16,036 nt of DNA from an uncultured Simplicispira sp. (GTDB taxonomy: Bacteria; Pseudomonadota; Gammaproteobacteria; Burkholderiales; Burkholderiaceae_C): NCBI GenBank assembly GCA_903882725.1, contig CAIRYF010000408.1, positions 1 to 16,036 on the forward strand, written 5' to 3'. This document shows positions 6,726 to 15,234 of the stretch, in pieces; positions within the stretch are counted from its first letter, which is position 1; the number at the start of each line of letters is the position of its first letter. The notes under the pieces are model-generated. The model made no database searches, had not been told where the DNA came from, and was given only the letters and a program-made list of their open reading frames with translations. The position numbers and the translations under genes are program-made.

Positions 6726-9700
6726 GTCAATTTCACCATTATTTTTACGATTGCGCTCGTCCAGCTTGTCGCTGACGTCTTGCCAGCTCAAGCTGGCCAA
6801 GCTGGCTTGGCGTCCACGCCGGTGTACCAACACAGCCGAGCGGGTGTGGTTGCGCAGCAGGCGCATTTCTTTGTTGGGCGTGACAAACAGCGCGTGCAGG
6901 CCAAATTCGTGCAGCGCCTGGATGATGCGCGCCGCCACCGCTTGCGAGCTTTTAGAAAAAGCCTCGTCCAGCACGATGCTGCCAAACAGCGGGCGGCTGC
7001 GCCCCGGCGGGCATAGTGCGTAACTGAGCGAGGCTGTCAGCACGTAGCTGGCGATGATTTCTTTCTCGCCGCCGCTGCCGCCTTGCGAGCCGGTGCGCCG
7101 TTCCAGCACTTGGCCGCTGGCGCGGTCCAGCACGTACACGGCAAATTGCAGCCGATAGCGCGCGTCCAGCAGCGCTTGCGCCGCCTTGGTGCGGCGGTTG
7201 TTGGCGTGCTCGCGCAGCAGTTCGACGATGGCGCGCAGCGCCTGGTAATGGCCTGAGCCGCCCTCGCCCTGCAAGCGCTCGATGTGCAGTTGGGCGATGG
7301 CTTTGTTCAGGGTTTGCAGGCTTTGGTGCAGCACCGGTTGCGGCACCAGTTGCAAATAGCAGCCGGGCTGAAAATCCACGCGCTGCAGCGTTTGGTTCAG
7401 GTCGCCGATGCGCTCGGTGATGTCGTCCACTTGGGTTTTGATGCCGTTGAGCAGGGTGTTGACGCCTTGCTCGGAGGCGCTGTGGAGGTAGTCCTGAAAG
7501 CGCTGGCGTTTGCCGGGCAGGGCTTCTTCTTCCAGCACGCGCAGGCGTTCAAGGTAGTGGGGCAGGGCGGCCACGTCTTCGGTTTGGTCACTCAACGCGC
7601 CCCGGTCTTCTTTCAGGGCGCGGGCCATTTGGCGAATCAGGTCTTTGTGCAGGCTGCTCAACTGGCTGTCTTGCTTGCTCATGCGCGCATCGAGGCCATC
7701 ACGCGCGCTGCGCTCTTGGGCGTCCAGCTGGTCGCAGTCCAGCATGGGCAGGCCGCCGGGCAGGGCTTGGGCGGCGGCGCTTGGCACGTCCAGCGGCGCG
7801 GTGTGGGCCGTCAGTGCCGTCAGCGCCGCCAGTGCAGGCAGCGCGGCCAGCCGGGCAGCGCAGTCGGCCTGTTTTTTCTCGGCGCTGCGGTGCTCGGCGG
7901 TTTGGGTGGCGCGTTGCTGCTCCAACACGCGCCGCGCTTCGTCGGCTTGGTGGCTGTGCTGTTGGGCGGCTTGCCAACGCGCTTTGGCGTGGGCGGTGTC
8001 TGACTGCGGGTTCAGCAGCGCGGTCAATTTTTCTTGCAAGCGCTGCAATTGCGCTTGGGCGTCGGCCATGTCCACGTCGTCAAAACGCAGGGCTTGCAGG
8101 TTGAGCCATTGGCGCTGCTGCAAGGCGGCCTGCGCCAGCAGGCTTTGGGCGGTTTTTTTGTCTTGCTCCAGCGCGGCCCACTGGGTTTGCGCTTGCGCTA
8201 TCTGCTGGGCCAGTTGCGCCAGCCGGTCGCGGTTGTCAAAGCCAGTCATCCAGTCTTGGTCGAGGCGCTTTTGGTCTTGCTTGTCAAAGTGCAGCGCCCG
8301 GCCCGACATCAGCCCTTGCGCGGTCATGGCGTGCGGCGTGTGGCGCAAGGCGTCAGCGCTGTCAACGCAGTGGCGGTCCAGGCCGGCCAGCAGCGTGCGC
8401 AAGGCGCTTTGGACGTTGTGGGCGTTTTGATCGGCGTGGGGTTTGAGGGTCAGCTTGCGACAAAAGCCGTCGGCCAAAAAAGCGGCGTTGGCGTTGGTTT
8501 CGGTCACTTCCAGCAAGCGCACGTGCAGGCGGTTGTGGCGCTGGTTGACCCAGTCCAGCGCGGCGGGCATGGCCTGCTGCGGCACCAAAATGCGCAGGCG
8601 CTGGCTGCCCAGCGCGCGTTCGATGGCACCGCGCCAAGCCGACTGGTCTTTGCGCACTTCGAAGAGTTCGGCCACAAACGGCAGGGCTTCTGGGGCCAGT
8701 TGCAGCTGTTCGGCCAGCGCGGCGCGAAATTGTTGGAACGCGCTGGGCACGTTGGAGCCGGGGCGCTGCTGCACTGCTTGGTGCTCAAGCTGCAGTTGCG
8801 CCAGTTCGGCGTGGGCGTTGCGCTCGCGGGTGACGGCAGCTTCGGCGGCGGCGCTGTGGGCTGGCTGCTGGGCCTCGATTTGCTGCAAGGCAGCAGCGGC
8901 TTGGTTTTGGTGTGCGGCCAGCAGGGCGGCATTCACCACGGCACCAGAACCAGCATCAGTACCAGCACCCGTCGGCGGTGGCCACGCCAGCGCCAGATTG
9001 CGCGCCAATTTTTTGTAATCGGCCAAGGCGCTTTGGCGCTGGCGCAGCACCTGCTGCTGGCTGGCGATGCTGCTGTGCAGCAGTTCGATGTTGCTGCCGC
9101 CGGTCTGCAAATAGGCTTCCAGCCGGGCTTGCTCGTCAGCGCGGGCGTGCTTGAGCGTGGTGTGTGCGTGGTCGATGTGCCCTTGCAGCTGCGCCAGCTG
9201 CGCTTGCAAAGCGGCGCTGCGCTGTTGCCACAGCTGCACGCCTTGGCTGGCAAACCAGTGCGGCAGCGCCGCTTGCAGGGTGCGCAGTTCGCTCAAGCGC
9301 TGTTGTTGCTGCGCCTCTTGCCGCGCCATGTCGCGCAGTGGCAACAAGGCCAAGTATTGCCGCTGGGCCAGCTCCAGCTCGGCGTGGATGGTGGACAGCT
9401 CGTCAAAGCTGGCGGCCACTTTCAGTGCGTCGTCAAACGCCGATTGGTCGTCCAGCACCAGCTCGCGAAAAATTTCGTCGATGCTGTTGAGCTGCTTGAG
9501 CCCGGCGGCGCGGTTGAGCAGCGTAAAAGCGTTGGGGCCGACCTCAAAAAAGCGCTGCAGCCGCGCCAAATAAGGCGCTTTGCTGCTGAAAATTTGCAGC
9601 CCTTCGGTGCTTTTTTCTAAATTGCCCAGCGCCCGAGCGCCGCCGCTGTGGTGCTCTTCCAGCCAGACATCCACATCGTGCCCAGCGCCTTGGGCAAAGA

Positions 9701-10160
9701 ACCAGCGCTTTTTCAAATCACTCGCCGATGAGCTGCTGCCATCGAACCAAAAAATCGCCCCCAACAGCACCGTGTCTTCTGGGGATTTATGGGCTTTATC
9801 GCCGTCAACCTCTGCACTTTCTGCACCGCGCACCAGCTGCGCGGCGATGGCGCTAGTGCAGCCGGTGCGGCGCGTCAGGTGCTCGCTGTCGTCGCCGGCG
9901 TGGCCGGGGCCGCTGGCACCGCGCACGTAGGAGACCATATCGCGGTCGCTCTCGTGCCCGCCGGTCGAGGCCAAGTTGTAGCGCGGATGGCTGCACAGCA
10001 GCGTCATCAGCGCGTCAATCAGCGTGGTTTTGCCGCTGCCGGTCGGGCCAATGATGGCGGTGTTGCCGGCGTCGATGCTGGCTTGGTGGCGCCCGGCAAA
10101 GGCTCCCCAGTTGTACAGGTGCAGCGTTTGCAGGCGGTAACCGGGTTGGGGGTTGGTCAT
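6720..10160 (-). CDS. jetC: Wadjet SMC-like ATPase JetC
   Basis: A 1146-residue SMC/MukB-like ATPase, the motor subunit of the Wadjet condensin-type complex. The N-terminal head has GPTGSGKT (Walker A, 38-45) after LHLYNWGAFAG, typical of MksB/JetC proteins. About residues 270-990 are Gln/Ala/Leu/Glu-rich heptad coiled coil, interrupted near 480-620 by a less helical segment that would be the hinge region. The C-terminal head shows the signature GGSGGEKE (1027-1034) and Walker B SIVLDEAF (1061-1068, with D1065 and E1066). All ATPase motifs are intact. The ATG overlaps the jetB TGA by 4 bases (ATGA), so translation is coupled. In known Wadjet systems this dimerises and extrudes plasmid DNA loops before JetD cleavage. 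Confidence 0.93.
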   Translation of the reverse strand: MTNPQPGYRLQTLHLYNWGAFAGRHQASIDAGNTAIIGPTGSGKTTLIDALMTLLCSHPRYNLASTGGHESDRDMVSYVRGASGPGHAGDDSEHLTRRTGCTSAIAAQLVRGAESAEVDGDKAHKSPEDTVLLGAIFWFDGSSSSASDLKKRWFFAQGAGHDVDVWLEEHHSGGARALGNLEKSTEGLQIFSSKAPYLARLQRFFEVGPNAFTLLNRAAGLKQLNSIDEIFRELVLDDQSAFDDALKVAASFDELSTIHAELELAQRQYLALLPLRDMARQEAQQQQRLSELRTLQAALPHWFASQGVQLWQQRSAALQAQLAQLQGHIDHAHTTLKHARADEQARLEAYLQTGGSNIELLHSSIASQQQVLRQRQSALADYKKLARNLALAWPPPTGAGTDAGSGAVVNAALLAAHQNQAAAALQQIEAQQPAHSAAAEAAVTRERNAHAELAQLQLEHQAVQQRPGSNVPSAFQQFRAALAEQLQLAPEALPFVAELFEVRKDQSAWRGAIERALGSQRLRILVPQQAMPAALDWVNQRHNRLHVRLLEVTETNANAAFLADGFCRKLTLKPHADQNAHNVQSALRTLLAGLDRHCVDSADALRHTPHAMTAQGLMSGRALHFDKQDQKRLDQDWMTGFDNRDRLAQLAQQIAQAQTQWAALEQDKKTAQSLLAQAALQQRQWLNLQALRFDDVDMADAQAQLQRLQEKLTALLNPQSDTAHAKARWQAAQQHSHQADEARRVLEQQRATQTAEHRSAEKKQADCAARLAALPALAALTALTAHTAPLDVPSAAAQALPGGLPMLDCDQLDAQERSARDGLDARMSKQDSQLSSLHKDLIRQMARALKEDRGALSDQTEDVAALPHYLERLRVLEEEALPGKRQRFQDYLHSASEQGVNTLLNGIKTQVDDITERIGDLNQTLQRVDFQPGCYLQLVPQPVLHQSLQTLNKAIAQLHIERLQGEGGSGHYQALRAIVELLREHANNRRTKAAQALLDARYRLQFAVYVLDRASGQVLERRTGSQGGSGGEKEIIASYVLTASLSYALCPPGRSRPLFGSIVLDEAFSKSSQAVAARIIQALHEFGLHALFVTPNKEMRLLRNHTRSAVLVHRRGRQASLASLSWQDVSDKLDERNRKNNGEIDL

Positions 10161-10912
10161 TTGTCATCCTCCGGCGCGGTAGTGGGGGTTTGGGCTGAGG
10201 GTTTTGCGGTCAGTGTGCGCAGGTGCTGCAGCAGCGCTTGGAGGTTTTGCGGATTGGCCAGGTGAACCATCATCGGGCGCAGGGTGATGATGTCTTGCGC
10301 ATCGACCTCAGACACCACGCCGTGGCCGCGCAGCCCTTCCAGTAGCGTGGCCAGGCGCTTGCGCTCTTGCATATCGCTGCCGGTGCTGCCCAGGTAAATT
10401 TCCAGCTGTGGCAACAGGCTATCGACCGCCAAACGCACTGGCACGCCCAAACCGCCTTCTTGTTCACGCTGCAAAAACTCGCGCCGCAAAATTGCCAGCA
10501 GCAGCGACTGCTCCAGCGTCAGGCGCTGGCGGCGCATCAGCGGGTGTGTCCATTCGTCCTCGTCGTCGCCTTCGGGCAGATAGGTTGGTGCAATGGCGAC
10601 AAACGCCAGCCCGCGCACATCGTCCACGCGCACCTCTAAATCCAGCGGCTCCAGCTGCGCATTGACGCGCGCGGTGTCGTCGGCAATCTGGCGAAACAGC
10701 TGGGGTTTGGCGCTGTGCTCTAGCACGCCGTTTTTGAGCAGCTCTTGCACCGCGCGGCGCAGTGCGACCGGGGTGGCCGACGGCGTGGCAGCGGTGGCGG
10801 TGGCGTGCTCATTTGCGCTCTCGCCTTTGTCTGCACCTTGGCCCACGCCAGCCGCTGGCGCTGCGCTGGCCCATTGGTCAAAAATATCGAGGGTCGGTTT
10901 TTTGGATGCCAT
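10157..10912 (-). CDS. jetB: Wadjet subunit JetB (DUF4194, MukE/KITE-like)
   Basis: A 251-residue protein with a poorly conserved, Ala/Thr-rich N-terminal tail (about 20-50), followed by the DUF4194 body. VALRRAVQELLKNGV begins the first winged-helix region. LTLEQSLLLAILRREFL and the later ERKRLATLLEGLRGHGVVSEVD segment are typical of KITE/MukE-like subunits that bind the kleisin JetA. It overlaps jetC by 4 bp. Upstream it is separated from jetA by about 670 bp containing a relic ORF, whereas jetA and jetB normally abut. The ATG at 10912 has no clear ribosome site, in contrast to the good GGAG in front of the relic ORF. Confidence 0.9.
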   Translation of the reverse strand: MASKKPTLDIFDQWASAAPAAGVGQGADKGESANEHATATAATPSATPVALRRAVQELLKNGVLEHSAKPQLFRQIADDTARVNAQLEPLDLEVRVDDVRGLAFVAIAPTYLPEGDDEDEWTHPLMRRQRLTLEQSLLLAILRREFLQREQEGGLGVPVRLAVDSLLPQLEIYLGSTGSDMQERKRLATLLEGLRGHGVVSEVDAQDIITLRPMMVHLANPQNLQALLQHLRTLTAKPSAQTPTTAPEDDK

Positions 10913-10978
10913 AACGGGGAAGAATAAAAAGTGAGCTGCAAGCGCTGGTGTTTAAAGGCTTTGGCATTGTTTTATGTC

Positions 10979-11581
10979 TTAAACCCAATGGATGCGAGCG
11001 CTGGTAGCTATTATTTTTGAATAGACAGGCCATCTGGGCTGGCTACTGTGCGGCGCAGTCCATTCCGAAATTTGCCGAACCAAAAACTGCTTGCAGTTGC
11101 GCGTGTCGCTGTCGACCACCACGACCACGTTGTCACAACCGGGTGTCTTACCGTATGCCGCCAGCAAGCGCGGCAACTGGCTCAACAAGGCGCGCTTGGC
11201 AGGGTCGGCTTTGCTGGTCAGTTCCATATCAGAGGCGCGGCGCACGCTGGAAAAGCCATCGCTGCCTTTTTCCAGAATCCAGACTTCACTGGGCGTCAAG
11301 GCATCCAAAAAATAGGGCTGGTGCGTGGTCACAAACACTTGGGGCGCATTTTTTTTGCCGGTGGCGTGGCTGCGCAACTCGCTGGCCAAGGAGTCGAGCA
11401 GGCGGTGGTACAAGCCGTTTTCTGGCTCTTCAATGCAGATGAACGGCGGCGGCTCAGGGTCTTCCATCAACAGCAGATAGGCAAATATCTTCAGCGTGCC
11501 GTCGGACATTTGCGAGGCGTAAAACGGGTCGGCAAACGCCCCATCGTTGAACTGCAGCAGTACCCGTTTATCGAGCGTCAT
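10979..11581 (-). pseudogene. Relic ORF: C-terminal half of an OLD/AAA_21-type ATPase fused to a Toprim-like partner fragment
   Basis: An open frame of 200 codons. Residues about 1-118 look like the second half of an AAA_21/OLD-like ATPase: the ABC-type signature MSDGTLKIFAYLLL, Walker B FICIEEPENGLY with its catalytic glutamate, and the H-motif VFVTTHQPYFLDAL. Walker A and roughly the first 200 residues of such a protein are missing, so it cannot hydrolyse ATP alone. Residues about 122-165 (AKRALLSQLPRLLAAYGKTPGCDNVVVVVDSDTR) resemble part of the DUF4276/Toprim-type partner that usually follows such ATPases. The last 20 or so residues read through a genomic repeat. The ATG (11581) lies one base after the jetA stop and has GGAG 9 bases upstream. 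It is best read as the eroded remains of a two-gene ATPase plus nuclease defence pair. A functional small adaptor is less likely. Confidence 0.7.
10996..11020 (+). repeat. Partial copy of the dispersed repeat inside the jetA-jetB interval
   Basis: AGCGCTGGTAGCTATTATTTTTGA contains the same core as the copies at 951 and 3261. On the minus strand it encodes the SKIIATSAR tail of the relic ORF. A second AGCGCTGGT fragment lies at about 10951-10959, on the other side of the relic's stop codon. The remaining 10913-10978 spacer before jetB has no other recognisable feature. Confidence 0.6.
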
Positions 11582-11582
11582 G

Positions 11583-13127
11583 TTACAAATCTCCGCCCAC
11601 AGCGCGCACTGCCGCCGCATCCAGCGCCACCTGCGGCAGCGTACAGCGCCAGTGCTGTTCGGTGGCGCTGGCGCTGGTGGTGTCGGTTTCGGTGGTGGTG
11701 ATGGTGATGTGCTCCTGCGCCTCGCCCCACGCCACGTCGGCCTCGCGGGCCACGGACAGCCACAGGGTGAGGGCTTCTAGGTCGTGCTCGCCGGGAGGCA
11801 GCGCTTGGGCCAGTTGCGCCAGCGTCATCGGCTGGCCGTGGCTCTCTAGCAGCGCCAGGGTTTGTTGCAGCAGCGCTTGGCGATCAAGACCCTCAAAGGA
11901 CTGCCAAAACTCGTCTTCTATTTGGTCAAGGTCGGCGTAGTGCGTGTTCAGCAGCAGCGGGGTATCGCTGGTGCTGGCGCTGTCGAGTGCTTTGATGCGC
12001 AGGCGCTCAATCAGCGCCACACTGCCCAGCGCCACACCCAGCGGCGGTAAGGGTGCGGGCTGGCGGCGCACGGCTTGGCGCTGCCAGTCGATGTCCAGCG
12101 CCTGCTGCAAGATGTCGTTGAGCAGCTGGCCGACGCGCTGGTTCTCAGCGGCTAGGCCGGTTTTCATGAACTGGCTGACCTCGCGCTCGCTGCGGGCGCG
12201 CACAGCCTGCACCACTTTGGCCTCGGCAATCAGCTGTTGCACCAGCAGGCGCAGGGTGCTGTGTTCTAAGTCGTCCAGCGCTTGGCGCGAAGCGGGGTGT
12301 TCCAAGATGCTGCGGATGCGCGCGCGCATTTCGGCCAGCTCGCTTTGGTTGTGCAGCTGCTGCTGAAAGCTCTCAAACACCCGGCCTTCTTGCGTGTTGA
12401 GCAAGCTGGCGTGGCCGTCCAGCAGCTGGTCTACCACTGCACCCCGGTGCTGCTGTGCGCTCAGGATGGCTTGGCGCAGCGTGCGGTCGGCCGCGCGCCA
12501 CGAATCTTCTACCCGCCGAAAATCGGCGCGCAAGCTGGTTGCCAGCGCGTAAACCTCGCGGATGCCTTCGACCGCTTGCGCCTCGGTCAGCAGGGGTAGG
12601 CGGCCAGCGCGCACATCCTCCAACTGTTGCTGCAAATCTTGGATGTGTTGCTCGATTTGGTCAGCGCGGCTTTGTGGATTGGGATCGAGTGCTGTCACCA
12701 AGTTGCCGATTTCGCGCTGCACCAGCGCCAAGCGCGAGGCGGTTGAGGTCATCAAGCGCTGCTCCAGCTGCTCAACAAAGCGCAGTGCGGTTTTGAGGGC
12801 TGCCGTTTCGTGGATGCAGCCTTCGCGTTCGGTCACCAAGGCGCGGCGAATCCAGTCGCGCAACTCGCGCCGCGCCTGGGCGGGGATATCGGCGGTATCG
12901 ATAGCAAAGTCGGGCTGGTTGGCGTGCGCTGCCAGTATCTCGGTCAGCGCTTGCACGGCGTAGTCAAACGGCACGCCGTCAGGCCGGTGCTCTAGCAGCG
13001 CTTCCAGGCAACTGAGCATCAACGGCGCTCGGCGCGAGGCCAGCAGCAGCCAGGCCGGGTGCTGCTGGCGGGCGTGCAGGTATTTTTCGGTACGCTGCTG
13101 GCCTAGGCTGTGTTTAGGCCAATGCAC
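11583..13127 (-). CDS. jetA: Wadjet kleisin-like subunit JetA (DUF3375)
   Basis: A 514-residue, largely alpha-helical protein of the DUF3375 family, the MukF-like kleisin of type I Wadjet. The N-terminal part ([34 protein letters not shown]) has the conserved look of this family. A coiled-coil middle (about 130-340) contains [19 protein letters not shown]. The C-terminal region (about 370-514) would be the winged-helix end that binds the JetC head, with a Thr-rich low-complexity stretch before the last 30 residues. The start is tentative: GTG at 13127 lies inside the end of the upstream chemotaxis gene (14-bp overlap) and has no good ribosome site. No promoter is visible between the two genes, so jetA may depend on read-through from that gene or on a promoter hidden in it. 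Confidence 0.88.
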   Translation of the reverse strand: MHWPKHSLGQQRTEKYLHARQQHPAWLLLASRRAPLMLSCLEALLEHRPDGVPFDYAVQALTEILAAHANQPDFAIDTADIPAQARRELRDWIRRALVTEREGCIHETAALKTALRFVEQLEQRLMTSTASRLALVQREIGNLVTALDPNPQSRADQIEQHIQDLQQQLEDVRAGRLPLLTEAQAVEGIREVYALATSLRADFRRVEDSWRAADRTLRQAILSAQQHRGAVVDQLLDGHASLLNTQEGRVFESFQQQLHNQSELAEMRARIRSILEHPASRQALDDLEHSTLRLLVQQLIAEAKVVQAVRARSEREVSQFMKTGLAAENQRVGQLLNDILQQALDIDWQRQAVRRQPAPLPPLGVALGSVALIERLRIKALDSASTSDTPLLLNTHYADLDQIEDEFWQSFEGLDRQALLQQTLALLESHGQPMTLAQLAQALPPGEHDLEALTLWLSVAREADVAWGEAQEHITITTTETDTTSASATEQHWRCTLPQVALDAAAVRAVGGDL

Positions 13128-15075
13128 GCTGGGTGCTCATCGGGCAGCCGCTTAACTTGAATATCGACACCACATTGACTAAGTCTTGCGCTTGGGTGCG
13201 CAGACCACCGGCGGCGGCGGCCATTTCTTCGACCAAGGAGGCGTTTTGCTGCGTTACCTCATCGAGGTGCATCACGGCTTGGCCTACCTGCGCTACGCCT
13301 TGCGATTGCTCGCGGCTGGCGGAACTTATCTCGCCCATGATGTCAGTGACGCGGCGAATTGCGTTGACCACGTCAGTCATGGTGATGCCAGCGCGATCGA
13401 CCAGTGCGCTGCCTTGTTCAACCCGCTCAACGCTGGCGCTGATCAGGCCTTTGATTTCGCGTGCGGCCGCTGCCGAGCGACCGGCCAGACTGCGCACTTC
13501 GGAGGCCACCACAGCAAAACCGCGCCCTTGTTCGCCAGCGCGCGCGGCCTCGACGGCGGCATTGAGCGCCAAGATGTTGGTTTGGAAAGCAATGGAGTCA
13601 ATCACCCCAACGATGTCGGCGATTTTGTTGGAGGAGGCGTTGATGCCATGCATGGTGTCCACCACCTGCGCCACCACTTGACCGCCTTGCTTGGCTACTA
13701 TGCTGGCGTTTTCTGCCAACTGGTTGGCTTGGACGGCACTGTCGGCGTTTTGCCGCACGGCAGCACTGAGCTGATCCATGGATGCTGCGGTTTGTTCCAG
13801 TGAGCTGGCTTGGCTTTCAGTGCGCGCCGATAGGTCGGCATTGCCTTGGGCGATTTGTGTGCTGGCTGCGGCCACGCTCTCAGCGCCATTGCGCACTTGG
13901 CAGGCCACCTGGGTTAGGTGCTCGCGCATTTGTTGCAGCACAGCCAGTAGCCGTCCCATTTCGTTGGAGCCATGCGCCAGTGGCGCGCCGCTCAGGTCGC
14001 CTTGCTCTACAGCGTGAGCCAGCTCAATGGCTTGTGCCAGCGGCTGGGTGATAGATCGCACAAAAATCAGCGCAGTTATCGAGGTGAGTGCCAGCGTGCC
14101 CAGTAGCACCAGTGCGACCCACAGCAGCTCGTTTTGCAGCCGGTTCACACGGCCTTGCAGGGCTTGGTCAAGGCTGCCCATGGCTTGGGCGTTGAAGGCG
14201 TAGAGCGCATCAATGGTGTGCGTAAAAGTATCGAAATACTCTTTTGGTGACAGCTTGAGCGTCTCTGGCGTCATGATTTCGCGATCGGCCAGCTGCAGCG
14301 CTGCAGCAACTTGGCCTTGCAGTGCTTGTTGTGGGCCAGCCAGCGTGCTGCTAAATGTGGGGTTGTTTTGTAGCGCATAGTCAAAACTGCGAAAGGCCTC
14401 GCTTTGCAGCTCGACTATGCGCTGTACCAGCGTTTGCATCACGCCTTTGCCGTAAGGCGATAGTTCGCCCGCCGTTAAAAACCCCACGCCTTGCGCGCGC
14501 ATGACGCCGAGTTTTTCTCCCAGCATTGGGGCGTGTACCAACGAGGCCAAGATAAGCGCATGGGTGTCGTCGTAAGAGTCGGTTTGCAGGCCGTAGACAG
14601 TGAGCAGCGCGTTGTTCAATTGCATGACGCTGGCAATCAACTGCGTGTGCTGAACAATGCTTTGCGCCGGCTGTAGCTGGCGTGCAGCGACGGCTTTTTC
14701 CAGGGCCGTCCACGTTTCGCGCGCTTGTGACCAGGTGGCGGTTTGCGCTGCAGGGACAGCTGGGGCTGCGGCCAGCTGGGCGTCTACCTCCTGAATGGCG
14801 CGGCCCAAGGCGTCACGCACTGGCGGGCGCGCTGCTGTTAACGCAGCGTCACCGCGCAACATTCCCATCGAAATGCCCCGGTGAACCTGCATTAACTGCA
14901 CGACCTTGTTGAGCGCCAGCAGCGGCGCAGCGCCCTGCGCTTCATGGCGGGCTTTGTCAATGTTGACCAGGGCATCGCTGACGTACAACCAAGTCGGCAA
15001 AAGGCTCATTAGCAGCCCAATGGTGCCCAAGATGAGAAATTTTTGCAGCAGACTGAGGCGGTGAAGAAGAGACAT
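13114..15075 (-). CDS. Methyl-accepting chemotaxis protein with a large periplasmic sensor domain
   Basis: A 653-residue transmembrane chemoreceptor. TM1 is about 12-32, a periplasmic alpha-helical domain of about 285 residues follows, TM2 is about 317-339, HAMP about 340-392, and the cytoplasmic signalling domain about 395-645. The kinase-control tip reads [20 protein letters not shown] (496-515), essentially invariant in the family. The periplasmic segment begins [20 protein letters not shown], similar in style to NIT-type nitrate/nitrite-sensing domains (a helix with ERGLS-like motif); this is a suggestion only. No C-terminal pentapeptide for CheR tethering is present. The ATG at 15075 lacks an obvious ribosome site. 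The 3' end overlaps jetA by 14 bp in the same direction. Confidence 0.9.
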   Translation of the reverse strand: MSLLHRLSLLQKFLILGTIGLLMSLLPTWLYVSDALVNIDKARHEAQGAAPLLALNKVVQLMQVHRGISMGMLRGDAALTAARPPVRDALGRAIQEVDAQLAAAPAVPAAQTATWSQARETWTALEKAVAARQLQPAQSIVQHTQLIASVMQLNNALLTVYGLQTDSYDDTHALILASLVHAPMLGEKLGVMRAQGVGFLTAGELSPYGKGVMQTLVQRIVELQSEAFRSFDYALQNNPTFSSTLAGPQQALQGQVAAALQLADREIMTPETLKLSPKEYFDTFTHTIDALYAFNAQAMGSLDQALQGRVNRLQNELLWVALVLLGTLALTSITALIFVRSITQPLAQAIELAHAVEQGDLSGAPLAHGSNEMGRLLAVLQQMREHLTQVACQVRNGAESVAAASTQIAQGNADLSARTESQASSLEQTAASMDQLSAAVRQNADSAVQANQLAENASIVAKQGGQVVAQVVDTMHGINASSNKIADIVGVIDSIAFQTNILALNAAVEAARAGEQGRGFAVVASEVRSLAGRSAAAAREIKGLISASVERVEQGSALVDRAGITMTDVVNAIRRVTDIMGEISSASREQSQGVAQVGQAVMHLDEVTQQNASLVEEMAAAAGGLRTQAQDLVNVVSIFKLSGCPMSTQRALA

Positions 15076-15234
15076 GGAGGGTAGGAAAGGCTAGAAAGGG
15101 GCTTGGGAAAGGAAATCGAAGGCGGCCATTCTGACGCACCTCCCGCCGCGACGGTGCAGCATTAGGTTGCGTCCGTCAGCATTGTGTTGGTAATAATGCA
15201 GCAGCCGCTCAAACCCTATCTTGAAGGTTTTGCT
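15076..15234. other. Divergent intergenic region between chemoreceptor and thioesterase genes
   Basis: This 159-bp gap must hold promoters for both outward genes. Rightward, TTGCGT (15167) and AATAAT (15192) with a 19-base spacer make a poor sigma-70-like candidate. No convincing sigma-28 promoter was found for the chemoreceptor. Inverted halves GACGCACC and GGTTGCGTC bracket 15133-15173, of unknown significance. Confidence 0.3.

Noticed and set aside
7795..7850. Short quasi-tandem repeats (GCCGTCAGTGCC-like) suggesting a repeat array.
   Set aside because: They are in-frame Ala/Leu/Thr-rich codon runs (LAALTALTAHTA) within the JetC coiled coil, too irregular for a CRISPR or VNTR call.
8034..9620. 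A 528-codon open frame on the plus strand opposite jetC, with other long antisense frames at 7284-8003 and 7645-8430.
   Set aside because: These are byproducts of GC-rich codon bias in the jetC gene. The products are low-complexity Gln/Ala/Leu or Cys/Ser/Ala/Arg mixtures with no domain logic, and jetC on the other strand has full ATPase motifs.
11662..11715. GGTGGTGATGGTGATG-type simple repeat at the end of jetA.
   Set aside because: It encodes a Thr-rich low-complexity stretch of JetA and has no independent structure.
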